From Tolypothrix sp. NIES-4075 (GTDB lineage Bacteria; Cyanobacteriota; Cyanobacteriia; Cyanobacteriales; Nostocaceae), in assembly GCF_002218085.1 (NCBI RefSeq), contig NZ_BDUC01000001.1:621955-685954 (forward strand): 64,000 nt of DNA. Reading direction: 5' to 3'. The notes under the pieces are model-generated. The model was not told the origin of the DNA. It did no database searches and worked only from the letters and a program-made list of their open reading frames with translations. Numbering within the stretch: the stretch's first letter is position 1; each line of letters starts with the position of its first letter. The position numbers and the translations under genes were made by a program. This document shows positions 35,853 to 45,783 of this stretch, one piece after another.

Positions 35853-37661
35853 TCATACCGGAATTTCAATTACAAATTCTGTACCAACACCTTGAACAGA
35901 GTTAAAACTCAATTTTCCGCCGTGGGTTGATTCGACAATAGCCTTTGCGATCGCCAGTCCTAATCCCGTTCCTTTACCAATAGCTTTCGTCGTAAATAAA
36001 TGGTCAAAAACCTTTTGTTGGACTGATTCTGCTATTCCCTTCCCGTTATCTTTAATACTAATAATTAATTTTTGCTTGTTATCGCTAATTTTGGTACTAA
36101 TTGTGATGCAATTAGGTTTGGTTTGAATCTCTTCAAAACTGCGTCCAATATTTGATTCTTCCAAAGCATCAATAGCATTTGCCAGAATATTCATAAATAC
36201 CTGATTCAACTGTCCGGCAAAGCATTCTATTAATGGTAACTGACTATACTCTTTGATAACTTTAATTTCTGGGCGAATTTCTGTAGCTTTCAGGCGATGT
36301 TTGAGAATCAAAATAGTGCTGTCTATGCCATCATGAATGTTACAAGCAACTGGGCGATCGCTATCAGCACGGGAAAAAGTTCGTAAAGAAGTACTAATAT
36401 CCCGAATTCGCTTCACACCCTCTCGCATAGAACCCACTAACTTAGGTAAGTCTTCGCGGATGTAATCGAGGTCAATTGCTTCGATTTCATCTTGAATTAG
36501 TACAGTGGGAGTAGAGTATTCCTGTTGATACAAATCAATTAAGCCAAACACATCATTGATGTAATCTAAAGCGGGTTGAATATTGCCCCCCAAAAAGCCG
36601 ATAGGGTTATTAATTTCGTGTGCCACACCTGCAACGAGGTTGCCTAACGCTGACATCTTTTCACTCTGCACTAGTTGCATTTGGGTGCGCTGAACTTCTG
36701 CCAGAGCTTGTTCTAAATGTTGTTTTTGTTGTTTGAGTTGCTCTTGTGCTAACTGACGTTCCGTAATGTCTTCTGTCACTAATAAAATGCCGAATATATT
36801 CCCGTTGGCATCGCGTAGAGGTATCTTGTTTGTATCCAACCAAATTTCCTCACCATCTGGGCGTTGCCATTGCTTAATAATATGCAGTTCTGCTTGACCA
36901 GACTCAATCACACGGCGATCGCTGCTACAATACCAGTCTGCTTCTTCTTGGCTCATCGGTAAATCATAGTCGCTTTTACCCACAATCTCATCGGGCGAAC
37001 TCAAGCTTACTACCTTGGCAAAACCCTCATTACAACCGAGATAGACTGAATTCAGATTTTTCCATGCCACCCACTGCGGGACGGTATCAAACATCAAGCG
37101 CAATAACTGCTGGGTTTGCTTGAAGGCTTCAACTGATGTAAATAGTTCTTGGGTTCGTTCCCCGACTCGTTGCTCTAATTGTTCATTGAGTTGTTGCAGT
37201 TCTAAATTTCTAGCTTCGAGGGATTGGCTCAATTGATGGATCGCAAGATGAGTTCGCACCCGCGCTAAAACTTCACTTTGTTGAAATGGTTTGGTGATGT
37301 AGTCAACACCTCCGAGTTCAAAGCCTGTAACTTTGTTCACCGCATCAGTCAAGGCTGTGACAAAGATAATCGGAATATCTCTGGTTGTCGGATTTGCTTT
37401 GATCAGTTGACAGGTTTCAAAGCCATTCATCCCCGGCATCATCACATCCAGTAAAATTAATGATACCGGAGTATGTTGCAATTGTTGAAGCGCACCTTCA
37501 CCACTCGTAGCGATCGCCACTTCAAAATTAGCATTGGCTAACGTGTCCGAAAGCACCTTCAAGTTATTTGGCACATCATCCACAATAAGAATAATGCTAT
37601 TTTCAGATACGGTTGTAACGCAATTGTTAAATGTAATGGAATTTTCAGATAGGCTTGTCAT
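35853..37661 (-). CDS. response-regulator-PAS histidine kinase
   Basis: 602 residues. Receiver domain (about 23-140) with phosphoacceptor Asp72 in LLDVMMPG and Lys in TKPF; coiled coil (140-180); PAS (about 183-300, ending VTEDITERQ); HisKA with His348 in GVAHEINNPIGF; HATPase (NAIDAL, DNGKGI, GTGLGLAIAK). A receiver at the N-terminus suggests a relay acceptor from another kinase, possibly the membrane hybrid kinase encoded 52 bp upstream. The transmitter core is very close to those of the two HstK-type kinases next to it. Soluble, no membrane segment. Confidence 0.92.
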   Translation of the reverse strand: MTSLSENSITFNNCVTTVSENSIILIVDDVPNNLKVLSDTLANANFEVAIATSGEGALQQLQHTPVSLILLDVMMPGMNGFETCQLIKANPTTRDIPIIFVTALTDAVNKVTGFELGGVDYITKPFQQSEVLARVRTHLAIHQLSQSLEARNLELQQLNEQLEQRVGERTQELFTSVEAFKQTQQLLRLMFDTVPQWVAWKNLNSVYLGCNEGFAKVVSLSSPDEIVGKSDYDLPMSQEEADWYCSSDRRVIESGQAELHIIKQWQRPDGEEIWLDTNKIPLRDANGNIFGILLVTEDITERQLAQEQLKQQKQHLEQALAEVQRTQMQLVQSEKMSALGNLVAGVAHEINNPIGFLGGNIQPALDYINDVFGLIDLYQQEYSTPTVLIQDEIEAIDLDYIREDLPKLVGSMREGVKRIRDISTSLRTFSRADSDRPVACNIHDGIDSTILILKHRLKATEIRPEIKVIKEYSQLPLIECFAGQLNQVFMNILANAIDALEESNIGRSFEEIQTKPNCITISTKISDNKQKLIISIKDNGKGIAESVQQKVFDHLFTTKAIGKGTGLGLAIAKAIVESTHGGKLSFNSVQGVGTEFVIEIPV

Positions 37662-37713
37662 GAGGTTAATGGTGATGAGATGATAAAAAGCTGCTCAAAG
37701 TAACATCGGTGGA

Positions 37714-40218
37714 TTAGCTTTTAGCATTAGCGAGATACTGTTCAATAAATGTTCGGATCTTTTCAGTCTGGAAATTATCTGCATATTGACGCACTTGTTG
37801 AATAAACGGCTGATACTTCTCATCAGCTTTTTCCAAGGTTTTTAGCTGTTGCTCTATCGCCATCAAGCGTCCCTGCAACGCCAATGTGTGTAACTGCGCC
37901 AAAACTTCATCGGTTGGGGGAACGATCTCTTCTGGGGTGGATGAAGACTCCTCCTGTGAGTTAACTGTCATTGGCTCTACAGCAAGAGTGGTTTCTTCAT
38001 AAATCCATTCCAGATTTAGGTATTTCTCCAACAACTTCAGCAACGCTTGGGCTTCTACAGGCTTGGGCAAAAAAGCATCAGCTCCTGCGGCAATGCTCTG
38101 ATTCTGGTTACTTTCAAATACACTAGCTGAAGAGGCGATCGCCGGAACATCTTTCAACTCAGGAATCTGTCGTAACTGTCGCAGCATCTCGTAGCCATCC
38201 ATCTCTGGCATCATCAAGTCTGTAATAATCAGATCGGGACACATCTGGTTCGCCTTTGCTAATCCTTCTCGACCATTGCTGACATCAATGACTGCAAAAC
38301 CCAAAGGTTCCAGTAAACTAACCAAAACTGATCGATTCTCCCAACGGTCATCCACTACCAACACCAGACGCTGGCTGCCTTTAAATCCGACAATCTTGCC
38401 TTGCTGGGTTGTTCGCAGACTTGTTGCCCATTCTTTGGCTTTAGGAAGTTTGACCTCAAACCAGAAGGTGCTACCTTTTCCAATCTGGCTTTCCACATTT
38501 AGGGTGCTACCCATAAGACTAACGATTTGCTGACTGATTGCTAGTCCTAGTCCAGTGCCTTCTGCTTGTTTTTTTACATCACCTACTTGCTCAAAGGGTT
38601 GGAAAATTTTGGTAAGTCCGCTTGGCGATATACCGACCCCTGTATCTTCAACCTCAAAGCGAATTTGATAAGAAGCAGGGGGCACTTTGCACTTTGCAAA
38701 AGGGGAAGATGGAGTTACCCTGCGGTCGTCCGGTACAAACCTCACCTCTTGTGGGTGAAAGCCCCCCGGCTCTTTTTCTCCGTTGGTTGAAGCCTCAACG
38801 CCACATGCTCCACTTAGTCCGACCCCATCGCTCTTAGCTTCTCCCCTGCTCCCTTCTCCCTGCTCCCCTGCTTTTTCATAGGTTGCAGTTTCCAATTTGT
38901 GAGTTTTAACGCGAAACGTAACCCCGCCTTGGTCAGTAAACTTAATGGCATTGCCCAACAAATTAATCAACACCTGGCGCAGGCGTTTTTCATCAACTGT
39001 AATCCCAGTGGGTAAATCAGAATCAGGTTCATAGGTGAAGGGAATTCCTTTTTGGCTAGCGCGAACACGCATCATCTCTGCAATACCTTCAATAAACGCT
39101 GGGAAATAAACATCGCCAGGATATAATTCCATTTTGCGGGCTTCGATTTTAGCCAGGTCAAGCACATCATTGATCAGATTGAGCAAATGATTGCCGCACT
39201 GAGAAATGATATCCATACCTTTTTTAGCTCGTTCTGTTAAGGGTTCGCCGTTTTGGAGAATTTGGGCATAGCCAAGGATGCCATTGAGCGGTGTCCGCAG
39301 TTCATGGCTCATGTTAGCGAGAAACTCGCTCTTGGCAAGGTTTGCAGTATCAGCTTTCTCTTTTGCTTCTGCTAGTTCTAGCGTCCGTTCTTCTACCTTT
39401 TGTTCTAAGGTGGCAAAAGAGGTTTGCAACTGACTTGCCATGCTATTAAAAGATGCGGCTAATTCTCCAAGTTCATCGGTGCGAGCGTTAGCTAGACTAG
39501 CATTCCAGTTCCCTGTTGCCAATTGCTTGGCTGCCGTATTAAGTTGTAATACTGGTAGCACTATCAGCGATCGCGACAGCCAACGCACTACAACTAGGGT
39601 CAGCAACAACACCGCGAAAAAAGTCACCAGAGCAAATCCGGCAGCCCAAATTTCCTGGCGCACTACAGAACTTGCGTCCAGTTCAACCACTAAGAATCCA
39701 TTAACCCGACCCTGGAGATTGGTAATTGGGGCATAGCCGTAGAGAAGGGTTTCGCCATTTGTAGTTTGGTGAAATTCCTGCTCAACAAACGGTGCATTGC
39801 GGGCAACGGCTGCATCCAAATCATCTAATAGCTTGATGTAATCCATGCCAATCAATACAGTTTTGCCTTGATCGGCAGGGTCGTAGCTTAAGACATAGAC
39901 AAACTTTTTATTAGGTTGCTGGCGTACTGTATAAATACGCTTGATATCTTTACTGGTTGCTTGAATGGCTGCAAGTCTATCTTGATTAATTTTGTAAAAC
40001 GCTGAGGTGCGATCGCCTTGTTTGACAATCAATCCGTGATAATCGCTGTCGATTTGTGGAACTGCCAGACTGACAATCGCCAAAAGACGATTACGGATTG
40101 CCTGCCGTTGACTAGAGTACAACTGCCAGTACATCCCCGAAGCCAATGTCCCAGCCATCACTGCGATTAGCACTGAATAGGAAGCAATAATTTTTGTGCT
40201 GAGGTTCCAATTTCGCAC
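37714..40218 (-). CDS. membrane hybrid sensor histidine kinase
   Basis: 834 residues. TM1 (8-30), periplasmic sensor of about 160 residues (cache-like), TM2 (191-213), HAMP (215-270), HisKA His305 (ANMSHELRTPLNG), HATPase N box (LLGNAIKF, 423) and G boxes (DTGVGI, GTGLGLAIS), receiver with Asp667 (ITDLMMPEMDG) and a helical C-terminal extension. Between the N and G1 boxes (about 448-515) lies a Gly/Glu/Pro-rich segment encoded by repeat-like DNA (38674-38877), in the region of the ATP lid. It precedes the REC-PAS kinase and may phosphorylate that receiver. Confidence 0.92.
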   Translation of the reverse strand: MRNWNLSTKIIASYSVLIAVMAGTLASGMYWQLYSSQRQAIRNRLLAIVSLAVPQIDSDYHGLIVKQGDRTSAFYKINQDRLAAIQATSKDIKRIYTVRQQPNKKFVYVLSYDPADQGKTVLIGMDYIKLLDDLDAAVARNAPFVEQEFHQTTNGETLLYGYAPITNLQGRVNGFLVVELDASSVVRQEIWAAGFALVTFFAVLLLTLVVVRWLSRSLIVLPVLQLNTAAKQLATGNWNASLANARTDELGELAASFNSMASQLQTSFATLEQKVEERTLELAEAKEKADTANLAKSEFLANMSHELRTPLNGILGYAQILQNGEPLTERAKKGMDIISQCGNHLLNLINDVLDLAKIEARKMELYPGDVYFPAFIEGIAEMMRVRASQKGIPFTYEPDSDLPTGITVDEKRLRQVLINLLGNAIKFTDQGGVTFRVKTHKLETATYEKAGEQGEGSRGEAKSDGVGLSGACGVEASTNGEKEPGGFHPQEVRFVPDDRRVTPSSPFAKCKVPPASYQIRFEVEDTGVGISPSGLTKIFQPFEQVGDVKKQAEGTGLGLAISQQIVSLMGSTLNVESQIGKGSTFWFEVKLPKAKEWATSLRTTQQGKIVGFKGSQRLVLVVDDRWENRSVLVSLLEPLGFAVIDVSNGREGLAKANQMCPDLIITDLMMPEMDGYEMLRQLRQIPELKDVPAIASSASVFESNQNQSIAAGADAFLPKPVEAQALLKLLEKYLNLEWIYEETTLAVEPMTVNSQEESSSTPEEIVPPTDEVLAQLHTLALQGRLMAIEQQLKTLEKADEKYQPFIQQVRQYADNFQTEKIRTFIEQYLANAKS
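38674..38877. repeat. repeat-derived in-frame insertion in the hybrid kinase
   Basis: About 200 bp, including CTCCCCTGCTCCCTTCTCCC-type runs and CCTCACCTCTTGTGGGTG, encode EKAGEQGEGSRGEAK and further low-complexity residues that interrupt the ATPase domain between conserved boxes without breaking the frame. Confidence 0.6.
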
Positions 40219-40643
40219 GCTCTGTGGCTCCTTTTACAGTCTCAAGCTACTGAGATGGGCAGTGCATTGTGAGTCACTCGCAATGTTATTTTTGCCCAAT
40301 TATTTCTAAGATGCCCACTTTATCTGTCAAATTAACAGTTGCATTGGGCATTGAAGACTGGGGGACAAGGGGAGGACGAGCGCGAGTGCGGGGGACGCAT
40401 AAAGGGCGCGAAAAACGAGCAACCTTACTCAAACCGAGCGAAAAATGTATTATATTATACCAAATTTCTCAATTCCCGCTCGGGAAGAAGTGCGAGATCC
40501 GCAAGTTGTAGCCAAGAGCTGCAAAAAGGTTGCTCGTTTTTCTCTCTTTTTTTCCACGGGGTGGAGGAGTTCAGAACGTGTCCGTGGACAAGGAGAATTC
40601 AAAATTTAATACTCTCCCCCTGCTCCCCTACTTCTCTGCCCCC
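40219..40643. other. 425-bp spacer with a 17-bp inverted repeat
   Basis: Between the solute-binding gene and the hybrid kinase. GAAAAACGAGCAACCTT (40410-40426) and AAGGTTGCTCGTTTTTC (40526-40542) are perfect inverted copies 99 bp apart. A CTCCCCCTGCTCCCCTACTTC run follows. No supported gene. Confidence 0.55.
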
Positions 40644-42209
40644 TTATGGGGTTAGCCCAAGGCTAGCGCGGTAGGCTGCGCGTTGAGACTCGCGCCCCAC
40701 TTGGTTGGTAATCTGCTCCCATTTGTGTTCAATCTGCTGCATTACTTCCTCTGTCGTGAGTTTGCCTGCTAAGAAATCGGCGAGAACAGCATCTAGGACT
40801 TCCAGTTGATATTGCTGGTTATGAGGAATCCTGAGATCCAAAACAATGTTTGGAGTATTCAGGCTGACACCCATCGCACTTAAATAGTTGTTGGCAGCAT
40901 CGGGCGACATCCCTGCTTTGACCCAGGTATCAATGGTTTTAACTTGAGAAATCCGGTAAGGGTTGGCACCTGTCTTGCCAATTGTGACATCTACATTTGC
41001 CTGAGCAGGCTGACTCATATAGGAAAGGAATGCATAAGCGGCATCCTTGACTGTTGGTGCTGCCTTTGCATGGACAACGCCTGCCCAACCTACGAAGGCA
41101 GTAAAAGGCGCATGATTGACCCCAGCAATGGCATAGGGACAGGTGAACTTATCGCAAGCAACCAATGTCCCTGTTTTGCGATCGAGTACCTGAGTGCTGC
41201 CCGGAGTCACAACAGCGCCTACTTTGTCAATCACTTTAGACGTAGCCGGATTGATCGCTAATGTGCCAATATCTCCCCATTCAAGGGTCAAGGCGCATCT
41301 GCCGCTCGTAAATAGTCGTCTTTCTTCAAAGATACCCAAGTTTGCTTCGTTGGGCGGACCATACTGCATCGTTTTTTTATAGATATTTAGCGCCTTAGCA
41401 AACGCTGGATTCTCAACCAGGGGTTTCATGGTTTCCAGGTCAAAAAATCCTCCTTGTGTCGTTCCCTGAGATTGCAGGAAAGAACTAGCAATTGAGGTAA
41501 ACAGCAAGTAACCGCCAAAGCGACGACCCTTTGCCATACAAGAGCCGTAATCCGGTTTCCCATCATTATTTAAGTCTTTGCCGTGAAACTGTTTGGCAAT
41601 AGCCAGATAATCGTCCCAGGTTGTCGGTGGCGTTAATCCCGCGTTTTTTAGGAGATCGCTGCGATAGTACACCATATGAAAATCACCATCCAACGGTATC
41701 GCGTAAATCCGTTGTTTATAGCTTGCACTCACATCCCGAAAGATGGGAGCAATATCTTGCCATTGCAAGGCAAAGTCAGACTGAACGCGATTGGTTAAAT
41801 CTTCTAGATCGTTGGTATTGATAAAGTCAATCAACCATTTAGAAAGAATCACTGCCATATCGTATTTAGGAGTGCGGCTCGACCAGTCCTGTTGCAGTTT
41901 CTTGTAGAGGTCTCCAAACGGAAAAGCTACCATATTGACTTTTGCGCCAGTCAGAGATTCAAAGTTACCGATGTGCCGATTAAGTGCAACATCGAGTACC
42001 CCTTTTTGGGTAATGACGTTAATCGTCACACCGTCAAAGCGTTGTGCAGTGGGGTTGATCTGGGTAGACTGGGGCGATGCAGAGATTTGAGAATTGGGTG
42101 GGGAGAAACTGCAACCCGGAACCCCTAAGCTCAACCACAAGGCAGCCAGGAAAATCAGACTATATCGAACTCGCTGCAACAGAGAGTGAAAGTTTTGCCA
42201 ATTAGACAT
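40644..42209 (-). CDS. sugar-type ABC solute-binding lipoprotein (orphan)
   Basis: 521 residues. Signal peptide with lipobox LGVPGC (Cys33), then a type 1 extracellular solute-binding domain (VTINVITQKGVLDVALNRHIGNFE, DMAVILSKWLIDF, YAIPLDGDFHMVYYRSDLL, GLTPPTTWDDYLAIAKQF, KDAAYAFLSYM). These proteins deliver sugars to ABC permeases, but no permease or ATPase gene is nearby. It lies between sensor kinases on the same strand, so it may present a ligand to the periplasmic domain of the hybrid kinase; that is inference. Confidence 0.88.
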   Translation of the reverse strand: MSNWQNFHSLLQRVRYSLIFLAALWLSLGVPGCSFSPPNSQISASPQSTQINPTAQRFDGVTINVITQKGVLDVALNRHIGNFESLTGAKVNMVAFPFGDLYKKLQQDWSSRTPKYDMAVILSKWLIDFINTNDLEDLTNRVQSDFALQWQDIAPIFRDVSASYKQRIYAIPLDGDFHMVYYRSDLLKNAGLTPPTTWDDYLAIAKQFHGKDLNNDGKPDYGSCMAKGRRFGGYLLFTSIASSFLQSQGTTQGGFFDLETMKPLVENPAFAKALNIYKKTMQYGPPNEANLGIFEERRLFTSGRCALTLEWGDIGTLAINPATSKVIDKVGAVVTPGSTQVLDRKTGTLVACDKFTCPYAIAGVNHAPFTAFVGWAGVVHAKAAPTVKDAAYAFLSYMSQPAQANVDVTIGKTGANPYRISQVKTIDTWVKAGMSPDAANNYLSAMGVSLNTPNIVLDLRIPHNQQYQLEVLDAVLADFLAGKLTTEEVMQQIEHKWEQITNQVGRESQRAAYRASLGLTP

Positions 42210-42307
42210 TTTATAATTCCTTCCCTCCGGCTTTAAACTGCCAAATCTTGACGATTTACAGATTTATTGTTCCCAGATATATTAAGTTTTTTATAAATAG
42301 CAAAAAT

Positions 42308-45142
42308 TTATGCAGGGATTTCAATCAAAAATTCTGTCCCCTCACCCAGAACAGAGTTAAAACTCAATTTGCCACTGTGAGTTGATTCGACGATAGACTT
42401 TGCGATCGCCAACCCCAACCCCGTGCCTTTACCCACAGCTTTCGTAGTAAATAAATGGTCAAAAATCTTTTGTTTCACTTCTTCACTAATTCCTTTCCCA
42501 TTATCAGCAATAGCAATTTTCACGCTTTTATTCTCCACAGATGTTTTAATAATAATTCGGTTGGGATTAACTTTAATTTCCTCAAAACTCCGACCTGTAT
42601 TTGATTCCTCTAACGCATCAATAGCATTAGCCATAATATTCATAAATACCTGATTTAATTGCCCAGGAAAACACTCAACTTGAGGTAAAGTAGCATAGTT
42701 GGTAATCACTTCAATTGCGGGACGTTGTTCGTTAGCTTTCAGGCGATGTTTGAGAATTAAAATCGTACTGTCGATACCTTCGTGGATGTTAAATGGTACT
42801 TTATAATCTTTATCAGCGCGGGAGAAAGTTCTTAAACTAGTGCTAATGTTTTGGAGGCGATCGCACGCCATCACCATTGAATCAATCATCTTGGGTAAGT
42901 CTTCTAAGCTATAATCAAAGTCGATTTCAACCGCATGGTCGATAATTTCATCACTCGGATTGGGTAAACTTTCTTGATATAGTTTTAAGTGTTTGACAAT
43001 ATCAGTAAATGTTGGTTTAGCTAGTTTAAGGCTGGCATAAATAAAGCCCAAAGGATTATTCATTTCATGAGCTACCCCTGCAACTAAGTTACCCAGTGCA
43101 GACATTTTCTCACTTTGGACAATTTGTAGTTGTGCCTGTTGTAAATCTTGTAGGGCTTTTTCCAATTCTTGGGATTTTTGGATAACAGCGGCTTCGGCTT
43201 GTTTGCGTTCTGTGACATCTAACAACAAGCCATCCCATATAATTGAGCCATCAGCTTGTTTAATCGGACGCGATGCAGCTTGAATCCATTTTAACTGACC
43301 CGAAAAAGTGATAATTCGTCCAGAGTATCGCCAAGGCTCCAAGGTTTGAGCAGAAATGGTAATAGACTCTTGATAACGTGCCATGTCCTCTGGATGAGTC
43401 AAAGACCTCAAGCTACTAGCATCAGCTACCGCTTGCTCTGGTGAGATTTCGTAAATTTCATAACAACCAGTACTAACGTAGTTGAATCTGGCTAGACCAT
43501 CTGGTGAAAGCTGGAATTGATAAATCATCCCTGGAGCATTTTCCGCAAGGCGTTGGAAGCGGGCTTCGCTGTAGTGTAGATTAGTGTACAGTCGAGCATT
43601 TTCTAGAGATATCGCGGCTTGAGTACAAAGTAAGTTAATTATGCTGAGGCGATCGCGAGTAAATACCCCGCTCGTCAGTTGATTTTCTAGGTAAAGAATC
43701 CCAACCAAATTTCCTTGATTGAGAATTGGTGTACATAATACACTCTTGGGTTGATGTTCGAGCATATATTTGCCAATAACACCCCCGATCTCTGTTTGCA
43801 GCTGATCTATAACAACCGTTTGCTGGGTATTTTTGACGTAATGGATAAGTTTTACAGGAATATCTTGACAATTGTCTAATAATTGTGGTGTTATAATGTT
43901 TTTGATATCAGTCTCTTCATTTGATTGATCGATATAAGTAATTGCTCGTACTTGCCAAATGTCCTCATCTTGGGGAAGCAGCAGTACAGATTTTTTTGCA
44001 CCAGAGTTTTCTAGGATAATGCGAGTGAGACTAGCGATGAGTGTATCTAATTCCAGAGAACTGGAAATAGCTTGAGCCGCTTTGAGGACGCTTGTAAAAT
44101 CTATCACATGATAAAAACTGGTGCTGTCAATGCTATTCGTGCGAGTAGATGAGTAAGTGCCACCAAAGGCAATAGTTTCGTCGTGTTTGAGGTTGAGTCT
44201 TTGCTGTTGCAGGATGGGTTGGAGTAATTGGGGATAGCTTTTTTCTAGGTGACTAACTTTGGCTAATGCTCCCCAGCGAGCGTAGCAGTAGTAAGCATTT
44301 GTGATGTGAACTTGAGCAAATTGCTCTTTACCCCAGTCGAGATAGAATTTAGCTGCGAGTTCATTGGCTAGCGCTTCTTCGTTGACAAATTGATTGTCTT
44401 GAGCAAGAGTAATTGCTCTGTCATAACATTCAATTGCTGCGATTTTTTCCCCCAAAACCCGATGACGTTCAGCCTCAACTAAATACCATTTATGCAAATG
44501 ATTCATCGGAGCATTTTGCGCCCACTGGTGCAGAGTGGTTTGATGGGTTTGTGCAACCGCGAGAATTTCGGCTTGCTTGTGTTCTGGCTGTGTGGGGAAG
44601 AGTGCTAGGTGCGTCAGTGCTGCATAAAAATGAAAAATGGGAAGATTAATCAATCCCGGTAATGCCATCAAATACGGCTTGGTTTGGGCAATATGCTCAT
44701 AAGCAGCAGCGTAATTGCCCCATAAGTAGGCAAGCAGCAGTTTGTGGATATAGATTTCGCCGATCGCAGTGAGTTCATTGTTCTGATGGTGCTTAGGAAG
44801 CATCACCGTTTCATCGTAGGCAGTTCCAATTAAGCAATCCGACAGAATACGAGTTTCCCTGAAATTCTTCACTGCCTGCCACGTCATATCCAAATAAACC
44901 TGAGCCGAATATTGTTTCACTTGAGCCAAGGCATTGCTGTAAGCTGCTAGTTCGGCTTCGCAAGTGTCCAGTTCTACCCCACTATAGAATCTCATATTGC
45001 TGTAACCCACTATGCTGTAGCTAGCGCCTTGAAAATCTCCTGTTTCCATGCCCAACCTATAGCTATCTTTTAGCGTTAGTATCGCTGCGCTGAGAGCTTC
45101 CCGGTGATGCTGAATAAAATCCCCAAACAAATGTAGAGTCAT
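42308..45142 (-). CDS. GAF-PAS histidine kinase equal to the C-terminal half of an HstK
   Basis: 944 residues. It begins in the helical TPR-like middle region of the HstK family (GMETGDFQGASYSIVGYS aligns with GLETGDFEYAALSLMCYS of the neighbouring 1973-residue kinase), then GAF (about 355-510), PAS (about 530-645), HisKA (His near 700, GVAHEMNNPLGF) and HATPase (NAIDAL, DNGKGI, GLGLAIAK). The Ser/Thr kinase and AAA parts are absent; the frame upstream of the ATG closes after seven codons at the edge of transposase remnants. It may be an active soluble kinase or a truncated remnant. Confidence 0.85.
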   Translation of the reverse strand: MTLHLFGDFIQHHREALSAAILTLKDSYRLGMETGDFQGASYSIVGYSNMRFYSGVELDTCEAELAAYSNALAQVKQYSAQVYLDMTWQAVKNFRETRILSDCLIGTAYDETVMLPKHHQNNELTAIGEIYIHKLLLAYLWGNYAAAYEHIAQTKPYLMALPGLINLPIFHFYAALTHLALFPTQPEHKQAEILAVAQTHQTTLHQWAQNAPMNHLHKWYLVEAERHRVLGEKIAAIECYDRAITLAQDNQFVNEEALANELAAKFYLDWGKEQFAQVHITNAYYCYARWGALAKVSHLEKSYPQLLQPILQQQRLNLKHDETIAFGGTYSSTRTNSIDSTSFYHVIDFTSVLKAAQAISSSLELDTLIASLTRIILENSGAKKSVLLLPQDEDIWQVRAITYIDQSNEETDIKNIITPQLLDNCQDIPVKLIHYVKNTQQTVVIDQLQTEIGGVIGKYMLEHQPKSVLCTPILNQGNLVGILYLENQLTSGVFTRDRLSIINLLCTQAAISLENARLYTNLHYSEARFQRLAENAPGMIYQFQLSPDGLARFNYVSTGCYEIYEISPEQAVADASSLRSLTHPEDMARYQESITISAQTLEPWRYSGRIITFSGQLKWIQAASRPIKQADGSIIWDGLLLDVTERKQAEAAVIQKSQELEKALQDLQQAQLQIVQSEKMSALGNLVAGVAHEMNNPLGFIYASLKLAKPTFTDIVKHLKLYQESLPNPSDEIIDHAVEIDFDYSLEDLPKMIDSMVMACDRLQNISTSLRTFSRADKDYKVPFNIHEGIDSTILILKHRLKANEQRPAIEVITNYATLPQVECFPGQLNQVFMNIMANAIDALEESNTGRSFEEIKVNPNRIIIKTSVENKSVKIAIADNGKGISEEVKQKIFDHLFTTKAVGKGTGLGLAIAKSIVESTHSGKLSFNSVLGEGTEFLIEIPA

Positions 45143-45256
45143 GGACTTAAGTTCGGCGGGGAATTAGACCCCAAATACCACGCGCGAGTCTGGAAAACCA
45201 GAAAAAATAGAGGTAGACCAATTAAAATTTCAGTTCCAAGGTTCCAACAGGAACGT

Positions 45257-45388
45257 TGTTTTGCGTGGTATCAACGTAAATATCGTCGCCTAAGTGTCCG
45301 CTGGGAACGCCAAAAAGTATATTTTGATTCCTTCCTTGACCTTGCAACTATCCACATATGGGTTCAAAGGATTTTATTAGTGGGATAA
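45257..45388 (+). pseudogene. IS5-like transposase C-terminal remnant
   Basis: The + strand encodes CFAWYQRKYRRLSVRWERQ and a short hydrophobic tail to a stop at 45388, resembling the C-terminal end of IS5-family transposases. The upstream catalytic parts are missing. Confidence 0.55.
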
Positions 45389-45603
45389 GTTCTTGTACTG
45401 ATGGGTGGACTCCACAGACGACAAGGCTCATCAAATTTACGACTGTGGAGAACAGTAACTCACGAGTGTACTGGGTTTTGGCGCTACGTTCAAATAGTTC
45501 ATCCAGGGTTTGGGGACATAGCGCTTTCTCTAAAAGGCCGCGAACCATCACAGAAACTGGACTCTATGAGTACAAAACGTTCAAACACTTGCCCTAGTAA
45601 CAT
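45348..45603 (-). pseudogene. IS4-like transposase N-terminal remnant, frameshifted
   Basis: Minus strand: MLLGQVFERFVLIES from the ATG at 45603, then after a small deletion in another frame PVSVMVRGLLEKALCPQTLD and LDELFERSAKTQYTRELLFS, ending after VVCGVHPSV. This resembles the N-terminus of cyanobacterial IS4-type transposases; no catalytic domain remains. Confidence 0.6.
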
Positions 45604-45783
45604 TTCGATTCTCCAAGAAAGAGATTTTCACCTCTTTTAACCAAACTACAAATCAGCCCATCACACAACACCTTGAAAGGGCTAGTCCTAATTTGTTATG
45701 ATTATTTTTTTAAGTTAGCAAAGTTGACTTGCCAAACTACTAGTAACCATACATTTGCTGGTAATCAATTACGTTTATGGCTT

